A stretch of 32,340 nucleotides of DNA from an uncultured Phascolarctobacterium sp. (lineage in GTDB: Bacteria > Bacillota > Negativicutes > Acidaminococcales > Acidaminococcaceae): NCBI GenBank assembly GCA_900544885.1, contig UQWU01000020.1:1-32340 (forward strand), given 5' to 3'. The notes under the pieces were generated by a model. That model saw only the letters and a list, made by a program, of their open reading frames with translations. It did not search any database and had not been told where the DNA came from. The position numbers were made by a program, and so were the translations under genes. The number at the start of each line of letters is the position of its first letter. The first letter of the stretch is position 1. Positions 15,540 through 23,957 of this stretch are shown piece after piece.

Positions 15540-17063
15540 TTAAGCTTCTTTTTGTAAAAACTTTTTTAAAGAAAATTTTTTATCCTGTAGCAAGGATTCG
15601 ATATGTGCTGTTACCAGTTCATTATGGCTTAAGTTGTGTGCTATAAGCAGAGCCTGGCGGATATTGCTGTTAATATATTTTTTATCCCAAGATTCTAAAA
15701 TAGCACAGGCTGCACCACGGGGCCAGTCATAAAGGCCGGTTAGGGCGTGACAGATAATTCTTTCACCGTAACCTGGATGATTTTGCAAATAATGCAGCGG
15801 TGTCAATAAAGCATCTTCTTTGCAGTCGAAAACGTTTAATTGACGTTCTATATCATTTATAATCCTTTGGCGACGTGTTTCGTCAGCTGCCGACAGCAAA
15901 ATAGGCAATAACTCTGTTTCTAAAAGATGCTCCTGCCAATAAGCGTATAATTGCGGCCAGATATCGATATCTGTTTCAAAGGCCAGCTCACATACTGCAT
16001 AATTAACTTGACCTTCGGAAAAAATGTTATTTTCCACTTCAGTAGCCAAATCGGCAGTATAAATTATTTTATCACATTCAGCTATTAATACTTGGCATTG
16101 GTTGATGTCGATTTGCGTCATGTTTTGCTGTTCGGCAAGACGGCGTAAGGAAATAGACATAGTTAAGATGTCCAAACGATCTTCGATTTTCTGTATTTCT
16201 GTTTTAGCAAGTTGTAATAATTTAGTAGCAAGGTTGTGTAAATGAATCGGAGCAAGATTGAAATTTGTAAAAATTTCTTCTGCCGGGTATTCAACTAGCA
16301 TGAGCAGATATTGATTAAAAATAGTTATAGCATTTTTGTAAATTTCGCTTTGATGTTCAGATGTAAGGAAGGCTTCTAAATGTGTTTCAGCTAAAAGTTT
16401 AACAGAAATAGGTGGATATTCTGCATCTAATTCGATACCGTGCTTTAAAAGCCACAAGCGGTGTGCATCATCCTTACACTTGCAGTCGATAATAGCAAAA
16501 ATTTTACCCCAGCCTTTAGTACAGCCGATTAATTCCCAGATTTCTTTTTGTGGTTGAAAATTGGCGATGCGACAGGAATAAAGGAAAGCGAAGGTAAATT
16601 CTTCACAGTGGGCCATAGTCACTAAATCCCGCCAAAATTCTTCGTCTTCGTTATGGATACGCTGCATTCCGTATACGCCAAGTAGTACGTAAGCTAATTT
16701 TACAGGCTCACGGTCTTTAGCGTTATAGAAAAAGCGTCGTGCCAAGGCGTAGATGACGTCATTAATGTCCTCTTGATCTAAGACGGAGATTAAGGGGTCA
16801 CAATATTCCGCCATGCACATAGTTTTTACTGTATGATAAATTTCCTCGCGATGAGGTTGTAGCGGTTCGTCACTATATAATTGCAGTAATTTAGAAAGTT
16901 TGCTGGCATCTTCCATATTGGCAGGCATATTCATGGTATAGACTGCAGAATCACTGCTGCCGAGAGCTCTGCTGATGGTAGCATTTTCTTCATCTGGCAG
17001 AGTTGTAGGAGTATAGCAGCCGTCTTCATCTAAATGTTCTGCTACATATTGAAAAATACTCAT
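15540..17063 (-). CDS. All-helical repeat-like protein of unknown function, 507 aa
   Basis: No catalytic motif, signal peptide or membrane segment is visible. The sequence is alpha-helical throughout, with HEAT-like character: repeating Leu/Ala-rich helices separated by acidic or polar turns. Parts such as the N-terminal MSIFQYVAEHL, EEFTFAFLYS (about 173-182) and KGWGKIFAI followed by WLLKHGIE (about 202-230) recall Firmicute proteins labelled 'limonene hydroxylase' in databases, a name I consider doubtful. It is the first gene of a two-gene operon with the hydrogenase. A chaperone, scaffold or regulator role for the hydrogenase is conceivable, but nothing in the sequence proves it. Confidence 0.75.
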   Translation of the reverse strand: MSIFQYVAEHLDEDGCYTPTTLPDEENATISRALGSSDSAVYTMNMPANMEDASKLSKLLQLYSDEPLQPHREEIYHTVKTMCMAEYCDPLISVLDQEDINDVIYALARRFFYNAKDREPVKLAYVLLGVYGMQRIHNEDEEFWRDLVTMAHCEEFTFAFLYSCRIANFQPQKEIWELIGCTKGWGKIFAIIDCKCKDDAHRLWLLKHGIELDAEYPPISVKLLAETHLEAFLTSEHQSEIYKNAITIFNQYLLMLVEYPAEEIFTNFNLAPIHLHNLATKLLQLAKTEIQKIEDRLDILTMSISLRRLAEQQNMTQIDINQCQVLIAECDKIIYTADLATEVENNIFSEGQVNYAVCELAFETDIDIWPQLYAYWQEHLLETELLPILLSAADETRRQRIINDIERQLNVFDCKEDALLTPLHYLQNHPGYGERIICHALTGLYDWPRGAACAILESWDKKYINSNIRQALLIAHNLSHNELVTAHIESLLQDKKFSLKKFLQKEA

Positions 17064-17128
17064 GTATAGGGTCCCTCGTTAGCTTTCTGTTCATGTTTTT
17101 ATGTCATGATAAAAATATTCTCTAGCCT

Positions 17129-17137
17129 ATTATATCA
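17129..17137 (-). promoter_or_regulatory. Extended -10 promoter for the helical-protein/hydrogenase operon
   Basis: On the minus strand, TGATATAAT gives an extended -10 (TGn plus TATAAT, hexamer at 17129-17134), about 65 bp upstream of the start codon. No good -35 is seen, which is usual for extended -10 promoters. Confidence 0.5.
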
Positions 17138-17194
17138 TAAAATAAGAGATTTTCCCGTATTTGCTTTTATACTCATTATGCAAGATGGTCGAAG

Positions 17195-17234
17195 GAAAGA
17201 AAAACCTGTATTTTCTTTTTCGAAAATACAGGTT
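17195..17234 (-). terminator. Intrinsic terminator after the dehydratase-activase genes
   Basis: AAAAACCTGTATTTTC pairs with GAAAATACAGGTT around a short TTTTTC loop (about 17199-17234). On the minus strand the stem is followed by TTTTTC. It lies just after the stop of the gene ending at 17244. Confidence 0.75.
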
Positions 17235-17243
17235 AGAAATTGC

Positions 17244-18485
17244 TTATTCTGCTGTAGCTAGCATTAATTTAATACGGTTTTCCTGATTTACATGGGAGGC
17301 GCTGGCATCATAGTCAAGTGCTAAAATATTTGCTTCAGCAGCGATTTCTTTGATTTTGTTAATCATGCCGCGTCCGGCTATATGATTAGGCAGACAGCCG
17401 AAGGGCTGGGCACAGATAATATTAGTGTACCCACTATGTACCAATTCTAGCATTTCAGCAGTTAAAAGCCAACCTTCGCCCATATTACTGCCATAGCCGA
17501 TAACGCCCTTAACCAATGCTTTAGTTTCGGCATAGGTAGCAGGTGCACTAAAGGGTGCTACATCAAGTGCTTGATGCAGAATTGTTTCCACATGCTTTAG
17601 ATACCACATAACCCCTTTATTAGCACTGTATTTCAAAAGGCTGCCGCCGTAGAGTTTGTAATCGGTAAGATAAGTATCAGCACAGTACATGATGAAATTT
17701 AAAAGTCCGGGAAGCATATATTCACAATTTTGTTTTTGTAAGAATTTTTCTAGATTATTATTACCTAAAGCGGAATATTTGATATAAATTTCGCCTACGA
17801 TACCTACTTTGGTTTTCGTCTGATTGTCGATAGGAATATTAGCAAATTCATTGACAATGGCGGCCGTGAATTTGCGTATATTACTGGCAGCGTGTATTTT
17901 ACCGCTGTTAAAGGCATCACTAAGCTTTTTTATCCATTTCTGTGCTAAGGCGTCAGTAGTGCCTGGATTAATTTCGTAAGGACGGATTTTATTACTCAGA
18001 TACATCAAGGCATCGCCATAAACAACAGCTGCTAAGAATTTTTTGAACATAGGCAGAGTAATGCGGAAGCCTGGTTGTTTTTCCATTCCTTGAACATTTA
18101 AACTGATAACAGGTATATGGGTTAAGCCTGCTTTTTCTAATGCTTTACGTAAAAGGAAAATATAGTTGGATGCACGACAGCCACCACCGGTCTGGCTGAT
18201 AATCAATGCTGTTTTGTTTAAATCGTATTTACCGTTTTCCAAGGCGTTAATTAATTGACCGATAACAAGCAACGCCGGATAACAGATATCGTTATTAACA
18301 TATTTTAAACCGGTTTCGATAACTTCGTGACCGGTATTTTGCAGAATTTCGGCTTTATAACCACAGCTTTGCAAAGCTGCACGTAAGAGGGAAAAATGTA
18401 AAGGCAGCATACCTGGAATAAGGATGGTATGTGTTTTTTTCATCTCTTCCGTAAAGGGAGTAAATGATATTTTTCCTGCAGACAT
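17244..18485 (-). CDS. 2-Hydroxyacyl-CoA dehydratase-like partner of the activase, 413 aa
   Basis: Resembles the C-terminal part of the large ~1400-residue CoA-substrate enzyme activases of Clostridia, related to HgdB/BcrB-type dehydratase subunits. Recognisable stretches are NNDICYPALLVIGQL (about 64-78, Cys), SQTGGGCRASNY (about 96-107, Cys) and CAQPFGCLPNHIAGRG (about 360-375, two Cys). These cysteines could bind a [4Fe-4S] cluster. AAAGGAG precedes the ATG, 11 bp after the activase stop, so the two are co-translated. The substrate is unknown. The pair may activate a dehydratase encoded elsewhere, or act as a two-protein system itself. Confidence 0.78.
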   Translation of the reverse strand: MSAGKISFTPFTEEMKKTHTILIPGMLPLHFSLLRAALQSCGYKAEILQNTGHEVIETGLKYVNNDICYPALLVIGQLINALENGKYDLNKTALIISQTGGGCRASNYIFLLRKALEKAGLTHIPVISLNVQGMEKQPGFRITLPMFKKFLAAVVYGDALMYLSNKIRPYEINPGTTDALAQKWIKKLSDAFNSGKIHAASNIRKFTAAIVNEFANIPIDNQTKTKVGIVGEIYIKYSALGNNNLEKFLQKQNCEYMLPGLLNFIMYCADTYLTDYKLYGGSLLKYSANKGVMWYLKHVETILHQALDVAPFSAPATYAETKALVKGVIGYGSNMGEGWLLTAEMLELVHSGYTNIICAQPFGCLPNHIAGRGMINKIKEIAAEANILALDYDASASHVNQENRIKLMLATAE

Positions 18486-18496
18486 AAAAATCTCCT

Positions 18497-21439
18497 TTAT
18501 TTACTGTCTAAATCAAATAAATTAGCAGCGGCAAAGAGGCTGCGGATACGGATTTTCGCAGCGCCGAGATTGTCGATATCATCTATTTTGATTTGGGTAT
18601 ATATTTGTCCGTGTTCTTCAAGGATACGGCGACATTCATCAGCGGTAATAGCATCACAGCCGCAACCGAAGCTGACGAGCTGAATCATATGCATATCTTG
18701 ATTTTCGGCGACATATTTAGCTGCTGCATATAAACGGCTATGGTATGTCCATTGATTTAATACTTGTAAATCATCTTGCAGTTCTTTTGGAGAAATATGG
18801 CTGCTGACAGCATCTTCACTTACTAAGGCAGCCCCCATGGTGGTGATAAGACGGTCCACACTATGATTTACTTTGGGATCAATATGGTAAGGACGTCCTG
18901 CTAAAACAATGATAGGACGATGTTCTGCACGGGCTTGAGTAATAATTTGCTGACCGCGGGCTTTAACCTCATCTTCATAAGTGTAATAGGCAGTAAAGGC
19001 TTTATCAACAGCTTTTTTTAATTCATCCTTAGTAATATCAGGATAATGTGCTTGAAACATTTCTAAGAGTTTTTTTACAAGATTCTTTTTGTGTAATAAA
19101 CCAAGATAGCTAAACATAAAGTTAACATTGTTTAACTCGTGCATATTGGCATGGAGAACTTCGGGATAATAAGCTACAACAGGGCAGTTATAGCAATTTT
19201 CCGTACCCTTTTCGTCCACGTTGTAGGTCATGCATGGGTAGAAAATATTGGTGATGCCTTTATTTAATAACCATTTGATATGACCATGCATTAATTTTGC
19301 CGGATAGCAGACTGTATCACCGGGGATAGTATTTTGACCTAAACGGTAGATAGTTTTATCTTCAATAGGACTTGTGATGACTTCAAAGCCTAAATTAGTT
19401 AAAAGAGCATGCCAAAAAGGCAGTAGTTCATACATATTCAGTCCCATAGGGATACCGATAAGACCACGTTTAGTAGCTTTTTCAGGTTTTTTATCGATAA
19501 TTTCTTTTAGTAACACTAATTTTTGACGATATAAATTCAAATCATCCTTAGGTGCCATGTGGGTAATGGGACGCTCACAACGGTTGCCGCTGATAAAACG
19601 GCTACCATTGCCGAAGGTGTTTACTGTTAAGTGGCAATGATTGTTGCATAAGACGCAGGTAAAGCCTTTAACGGTGTGGACGAAGCTTTTGAGAGCTTCT
19701 GCTTGGAGAATGGTGCTGAGATGTGGTTGGTCGCTGTAACGACGTTTAGCGTACAATGCAGCGCCGTAAGCACCCATTAAGCCTGCGATATTAGGACGGA
19801 TAACCTCTAAGCCCATTTCCTGTTCAAAGGCACGCAGTACGCAGTCATTGAGGAAGGTACCGCCTTGCACGACGATGTGTTTACCGATGGCTTCCTTGCT
19901 GCTAGGACGGATAACTTTATATAAAGCATTTTTTACGATACTTATGGATAAGCCGGCACTGATATTAGCAACGGATGCACCATCTTTTTGTGCTTGCTTA
20001 ACGCTGCTGTTCATAAATACTGTACAACGGCTGCCTAAATCTACAGGCTTATCAGCAAATAAACCGATTTTAGCAAATTCTTCTGCCGTATAGCCTAAAA
20101 TTTCGGCAAAAGTTTGTAAAAAGCTGCCACAGCCGCTGGAGCAGGCTTCGTTTAAGAAGATGTTATCGATAGCACCGTTATGTATTTTCAGGCATTTCAT
20201 ATCCTGGCCACCGATGTCTAAAATAAAGTCTACATTAGGCTCCAGATATTTAGCGGCATAGAAATGAGCCATAGTTTCGACAATACCATAATCAACGCCA
20301 AAACCATGGCGGATTAAATCTTCGCCATAACCGGTTACTGCACCTGCCAGTAGCTTACAGTTAGGATATTTTTGATAAAAGTTAGTCAAATATTCGCGGA
20401 CAGCAACGACAGGATTGCCTTTATTGCTTTGGTAGAAGGAATCGAGTAATTCGCCGCTTGGGCTAATAATAGCTATTTTTATAGTAGTACTGCCGGAATC
20501 AATACCGATATAAGCTTCTTTGGCTTTTTTCGGTGTACTGATAGTAACGCTGTCACGATCATGGCGTGCTTTAAATTCTGCGTAAGCCTTTTGTGATTCA
20601 AAGAGTGGTGGCATATGCTCAAAGCTGCTTTGGGCAGCGGCCTGATGCAGTTTTTGCGGTAGCTCCTGTAAGTTAACATCGTGCTCGGCGCATAAAGCAG
20701 TACCGATAGCTACATAATAAAGGCTGTTCTCGGGACAGATGCCTTGAATATTTAAAATTTTATCAAAGCTGTCACGTAAGCAGCTCATAAAGGTTAAAGG
20801 ACCGCCTAGATAAAGCACCTTACCTTCGATAGGACGACCTTTAGCTAAACCTGTAACTGCTTGACTGGCAACAGCATGGAAAATACTAGCGGCTAAATCG
20901 CTTTTGGCTGCACCTTGATTTAATAAGGGCTGAATATCGCTTTTAGCAAAAACACCGCAACGACTAGCGATAGTATAAGTAGTTTTGGCTTCTAAAGCCA
21001 GTTGATTCATATCAGGAGTTTGTACATTAAGCAGGGAGGCCATTTGGTCGATGAAGGCACCTGTGCCGCCTGCACAGCTGTCGTTCATACGAGCATCGAA
21101 ATGACGGCCTAAAAATAAAATTTTAGCATCCTCTCCGCCTAACTCGATTACTGCATCAGTACCTGGCTGTAAACGTTCGGTGCAGATTTTTTCGGCGAAA
21201 ACCTCTTGAATAAATTGCAGACCACAGCTATCAGCAATGCCGATACCGGCACTGCCGCTAATTGCCAACCTAGCTGTATGAATATCAGGAAATTTTTGCT
21301 TAACTTCCTGATGCAATTCGAGTATTTTATCAGCAATCTGACTATAATGACGCTGATATTTTTTGAAAAGTAGATTGCCGGTATCATCCAATACAGCTAT
21401 TTTTATAGTAGTACTGCCGATATCTAATCCAATTTGCAT
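18497..21439 (-). CDS. Double-domain acyl-CoA dehydratase activase (BcrAD/BadFG ATPase x2 + DUF2229), 980 aa
   Basis: ATP-dependent archerase-type activator of radical 2-hydroxyacyl-CoA dehydratases or a relative. Two ASKHA ATPase modules are visible: module 1 (~1-260) with GLDIGSTTIKI, GGEDAK, SCAGGTGAF (Cys122) and SRCGVFAKSD (Cys161); module 2 (~308-570) with GIDSGSTTIKI, GGQDMK, EACSSGCGSF (Cys433) and SRCTVFMNS. The paired cysteines should hold a [4Fe-4S] cluster at the dimer interface. A Cys motif CVLCNNHC (~630) and a DUF2229-type region (GRPYHIDPKVNHSVD) follow. The start is ATG 21439 after GGAGG, not the upstream in-frame start at 21451. In many Clostridia this and the next gene form one ~1400-residue protein. 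Confidence 0.9.
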   Translation of the reverse strand: MQIGLDIGSTTIKIAVLDDTGNLLFKKYQRHYSQIADKILELHQEVKQKFPDIHTARLAISGSAGIGIADSCGLQFIQEVFAEKICTERLQPGTDAVIELGGEDAKILFLGRHFDARMNDSCAGGTGAFIDQMASLLNVQTPDMNQLALEAKTTYTIASRCGVFAKSDIQPLLNQGAAKSDLAASIFHAVASQAVTGLAKGRPIEGKVLYLGGPLTFMSCLRDSFDKILNIQGICPENSLYYVAIGTALCAEHDVNLQELPQKLHQAAAQSSFEHMPPLFESQKAYAEFKARHDRDSVTISTPKKAKEAYIGIDSGSTTIKIAIISPSGELLDSFYQSNKGNPVVAVREYLTNFYQKYPNCKLLAGAVTGYGEDLIRHGFGVDYGIVETMAHFYAAKYLEPNVDFILDIGGQDMKCLKIHNGAIDNIFLNEACSSGCGSFLQTFAEILGYTAEEFAKIGLFADKPVDLGSRCTVFMNSSVKQAQKDGASVANISAGLSISIVKNALYKVIRPSSKEAIGKHIVVQGGTFLNDCVLRAFEQEMGLEVIRPNIAGLMGAYGAALYAKRRYSDQPHLSTILQAEALKSFVHTVKGFTCVLCNNHCHLTVNTFGNGSRFISGNRCERPITHMAPKDDLNLYRQKLVLLKEIIDKKPEKATKRGLIGIPMGLNMYELLPFWHALLTNLGFEVITSPIEDKTIYRLGQNTIPGDTVCYPAKLMHGHIKWLLNKGITNIFYPCMTYNVDEKGTENCYNCPVVAYYPEVLHANMHELNNVNFMFSYLGLLHKKNLVKKLLEMFQAHYPDITKDELKKAVDKAFTAYYTYEDEVKARGQQIITQARAEHRPIIVLAGRPYHIDPKVNHSVDRLITTMGAALVSEDAVSSHISPKELQDDLQVLNQWTYHSRLYAAAKYVAENQDMHMIQLVSFGCGCDAITADECRRILEEHGQIYTQIKIDDIDNLGAAKIRIRSLFAAANLFDLDSK

Positions 21440-21497
21440 AGTGACCTCCATAAGTTTAAGCTGGCTACAAATATTTAAATTTATAACATATTGTTTT

Positions 21498-21526
21498 ATT
21501 ACATATTTTAATACTTTACGTGTAAA
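21498..21526 (-). promoter_or_regulatory. Promoter for the activase operon
   Basis: On the minus strand, TTTACA (21521-21526), a 17-base spacer and TGTAAT (21498-21503), in a very A+T-rich region about 60 bp upstream of the start. Confidence 0.5.
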
Positions 21527-21586
21527 TAGTAAAATATATAATTCTGTAAAACAAATAATTAAGTAAAAAAAGTGTAAATCTTAAAA

Positions 21587-21625
21587 AAGACTCTGAACAA
21601 GCAAGAAATGCTTATCCAGAGTCTT
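21587..21625 (-). terminator. Intrinsic terminator after the Na/Pi symporter gene
   Basis: An outer 9-bp stem (AAGACTCTG 21587-21595 with CAGAGTCTT 21617-21625) and an inner AAGCA/TGCTT stem (21599-21603 with 21609-21613) are separated by a small internal loop. On the minus strand it is followed by TTTTTTAA. It lies 9 bp after the symporter stop. Confidence 0.8.
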
Positions 21626-21634
21626 AATATTATT

Positions 21635-23242
21635 TTAGAAGGTGCCCTGTACTAATTGGGCAATATTTTTAGAATGATCGGAAACACGCTTCATATTAAT
21701 CAGCAGTTCTAACATTACGAAGCCGGCAACGGGATCGCATTTATGTTCATTTAGGCGGACAATATGATTCTTACGAATTTCTTTTTGATAATGCTTAACG
21801 TCGCGGCAAAGTTGTACTGCTTCGTCAGCAATAGCTTTATCATTTTTTTCTAAGGATTCCAGAGCACGACCGCTGGCATGTAAAACCATTTCGCTTAATT
21901 TTACTAATTCGGCACGAGCTTCGTCAGAGAAGTGTACGTCATCTTCAAAAATGGTACGTGCTTTTTTCGCTAAGGTTTCACCGTGGTCGCCGATACGTTC
22001 AATATCATTGCAAGCATGTAATAAGCCTGTATGGCGGACGGAAAGCGCAGAGTTCATATCGGTAGAGCTCATTTCGGTCAGATAATCAGTAATGTCACGT
22101 TCCAAAGCATCGACAATAGGTTCATGTTCTAAAACGTATTTGATTTTCTGCTCATCATATTTTTGAATTGCTTCCATACCCAGTTGTACGTCTTTACGAG
22201 CTTGATTACCCATACGGACAACTTCTTTAACAGCTAAGCTCATAGCAATGGAAGGAGTATTTAACATAGCTTTGTCCAGATAAACAGGACGCAGGGATAC
22301 GCCTTCAGTGCTGCCGGGAACGATTTTTTGTACCAGTTTGATAAACTGATTAACAAAGGGCATGAACAGCAAGGTGTTGATGATATTAAACGCAGAATGG
22401 GCGTTAGCAATCTGACGTGCGATGTCATTGGCAGGAGAAATATACATGACGATTTGGATGAACCAATGCATAAAGGTGATGAAAATAATGCTGCCGATAA
22501 CATTAAACATAACATGGGCTACAGCTACACGCTTAGCAGTGATATTAGCACGTAAGGATGCTAATACAGCTGTAATACAGGTACCGATGTTATCACCTAA
22601 GAGTACCGGAATAGCACCTTCCAAGGGTACCAGACCTTGGGTAGCCATAGCAATAAGAATACCAATGGTAGCACTACTGGATTGGATAATGACAGTCATT
22701 ACCATACCGATGAGAATACCTAAAAGCGGATTATCAGAGAATGCATTGATGAAATCTACAAATCCCGGATAATGACGTAAAGGCATTACGGATTTACCCA
22801 TCATATCCATACCGAGCATTAAAATACCAAAGCCTAAGGTTACTTGACCAAGGTATTTCCAACGACGACGTTTAGCAAGCAATTGCAGCAAGAAGCCGAC
22901 GAAGATTAAAACGGTAACATAATCAGATAATTTAAAGGCAATCAACTGAGCAGTCATGGTAGTACCGATGTTGGCACCCATGATAATACCGAAGCCTTGT
23001 TTTAAGGTTAAGAGTCCGGCATTTACCAAACCGACAGTCATAACAGTTGTTGCACCGCTGGCCTGTAGCACAGCAGTAACAACTGCGCCGAGCAGAATGC
23101 CCATAGCTAAGACACCAGTCATAGCTTCAAGAATTTTTTGCAGTTTAGCACCGGCAGCTTTTTGCAGACCGTCACCCATGAGCTGCATGCCGTACATGAA
23201 TAAGGCGATGCCGCCTAAAAAGCCTAAGAAATGAACTAGCAT
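21635..23242 (-). CDS. Na/Pi-cotransporter family protein with PhoU-like C-terminus, 535 aa
   Basis: Membrane symporter predicted to take up or export phosphate with Na+. The N-terminal ~300 residues hold two Na/Pi repeats with the family's Q-S/A-S-S/G-A/T signatures: VLQASGATTVM (about 60) and VIIQSSSATIGI (about 185), plus GANIGTT and GDNIGTC. The C-terminal ~200 residues form a charged PhoU-like helical domain (ACNDIERIGDHGETLAKKA; MKRVSDHSKNIAQ) that may sense or regulate. The length of 535 is typical of YjbB/NptA-type fusions. GAGGTG precedes ATG 23242. It is a single gene with its own terminator. A -10 TATAAT (23278-23283, minus strand) is visible without a good -35. Confidence 0.92.
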   Translation of the reverse strand: MLVHFLGFLGGIALFMYGMQLMGDGLQKAAGAKLQKILEAMTGVLAMGILLGAVVTAVLQASGATTVMTVGLVNAGLLTLKQGFGIIMGANIGTTMTAQLIAFKLSDYVTVLIFVGFLLQLLAKRRRWKYLGQVTLGFGILMLGMDMMGKSVMPLRHYPGFVDFINAFSDNPLLGILIGMVMTVIIQSSSATIGILIAMATQGLVPLEGAIPVLLGDNIGTCITAVLASLRANITAKRVAVAHVMFNVIGSIIFITFMHWFIQIVMYISPANDIARQIANAHSAFNIINTLLFMPFVNQFIKLVQKIVPGSTEGVSLRPVYLDKAMLNTPSIAMSLAVKEVVRMGNQARKDVQLGMEAIQKYDEQKIKYVLEHEPIVDALERDITDYLTEMSSTDMNSALSVRHTGLLHACNDIERIGDHGETLAKKARTIFEDDVHFSDEARAELVKLSEMVLHASGRALESLEKNDKAIADEAVQLCRDVKHYQKEIRKNHIVRLNEHKCDPVAGFVMLELLINMKRVSDHSKNIAQLVQGTF

Positions 23243-23410
23243 AAATAATTTGCACCTCGTATGTTATTTGTGGCTCTATTATACTAGAATTAGCATGATT
23301 TTTCACGTATTTTTTTACTTACTTTTGATAAAAAATGCCTGTTTTTGTTATTTTATTAACGTATTTTACATGAATTTAACACTAAAATAGCAATTGTAAA
23401 ATTTTAAATG

Positions 23411-23438
23411 GTTACGTAAGAAAAAAGTTTCGTATAAT
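23411..23438 (+). promoter_or_regulatory. Possible plus-strand promoter toward the short open frame
   Basis: GTTACG (23411-23416), a 16-base spacer and TATAAT (23433-23438). The -10 is perfect, the -35 weak. It would transcribe through the hairpin at 23467-23501 into the short frame at 23516 and antisense to the thioredoxin-like gene. Confidence 0.35.
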
Positions 23439-23466
23439 AAATGCAATTTATGCTTTAGTACAAAAA

Positions 23467-23501
23467 ACAGTGCCGCATATCGTTTTGATATGCGGCACTG
23501 T
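23467..23501 (-). terminator. Intrinsic terminator after the thioredoxin-like gene
   Basis: A perfect 15-bp G+C-rich stem (23467-23481 with 23487-23501) with a GTTTT loop; on the minus strand it is followed by TTTTTTG. It lies 34 bp after the stop of the minus-strand gene. On the plus strand the same hairpin stands just before a ribosome-binding site. Confidence 0.85.
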
Positions 23502-23515
23502 AAAAGGAGAGGTGT

Positions 23516-23557
23516 ATGATGAAAAAGATATGTCTTATTGGAGTTGTAGCTGTTTAA
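23516..23557 (+). other. Short 13-codon open frame with strong ribosome-binding site (gene relic or micropeptide)
   Basis: AAAAGGAGAGGTGT precedes ATG-ATG and the frame MMKKICLIGVVAV, ended by TAA. The sequence looks like the first part of a signal peptide: Lys-Lys, then a hydrophobic core. It overlaps the 3' end of the convergent thioredoxin-like gene by 23 bp. It may be the truncated 5' end of a former exported-protein gene cut by a rearrangement, or a genuine micropeptide. There is no evidence that it is translated. Confidence 0.3.
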
Positions 23558-23780
23558 TCAAAGTCATGGCTTCATCGACGGATAAAATATTCCCGAACGA
23601 TACCAGCTTATCATCAATGACTAGAGCTGGAAAAACCATTGCTCCGTAAGCTACTGCTTTGCGGAATTCAGAAACTTTTTCAAACTGAGCTTTGACTTTC
23701 AGCTTTTTTAGAGCGATGGCGGTGTTCTGCATGAGCACTTCAGCTTGCTTCGTCATCGGTCCAAGGATTTTGACGTGCAT
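23535..23780 (-). CDS. Thioredoxin-fold small protein lacking the CxxC motif, 81 aa
   Basis: Matches the size and layout of the 'redox-active disulfide protein 2' / thioredoxin_3 family: MHVKILG strand, long helix, VKAQFEKVSEF strand, AYGAMVFPALVIDDKLVSFGN with the cis-Pro (Pro51), and the C-terminal SVDEAMTLIKQL helix. The usual G-x-G-C-P-x-C after the first strand is replaced by GPMTKQAEVL, and the protein has no cysteine at all, so disulphide chemistry is impossible. The start is ATG 23780 with AGGTG six bases upstream; GTG 23789 overlaps that box. It is monocistronic, with its own promoter and terminator. Confidence 0.78.
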   Translation of the reverse strand: MHVKILGPMTKQAEVLMQNTAIALKKLKVKAQFEKVSEFRKAVAYGAMVFPALVIDDKLVSFGNILSVDEAMTLIKQLQLQ

Positions 23781-23831
23781 TACTATCACCTGTCTTTGCT
23801 TTGTTTTCTAAACATTCCTTTCTTTCCTCGC

Positions 23832-23860
23832 TTTATATTCTAACAAATCAATATGACCAA
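23832..23860 (-). promoter_or_regulatory. Promoter for the thioredoxin-like gene
   Basis: On the minus strand, TTGGTC (23855-23860), a 17-base spacer and TATAAA (23832-23837), about 50 bp upstream of the start codon. Confidence 0.5.
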
Positions 23861-23896
23861 AGTAGGGATTAGTAGTAACATCTTTGTGAAATAAAC

Positions 23897-23935
23897 AAAA
23901 GTACCGAAAAATCTTACTAGATTTTCGGCACTTTT
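23897..23935 (-). terminator. Intrinsic terminator after the amino-acid ABC ATPase gene
   Basis: An imperfect 15- to 16-bp stem (about 23897-23913 with 23920-23935, one A/C mismatch and one extra A) with a TTACTA loop. On the minus strand it is followed by TTTTGTTTATTT. It lies 22 bp after the stop at 23958. Confidence 0.75.
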
Positions 23936-23957
23936 AAGAAAATATGAATTTTTGTTA

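Noticed and set aside
18497..21439. Sequencing frameshift splitting one large activase gene
   Set aside because: The downstream part has its own AAAGGAG box and ATG after an 11-bp gap, and the domain border is clean; no extra coding sequence is found in another frame at the junction.
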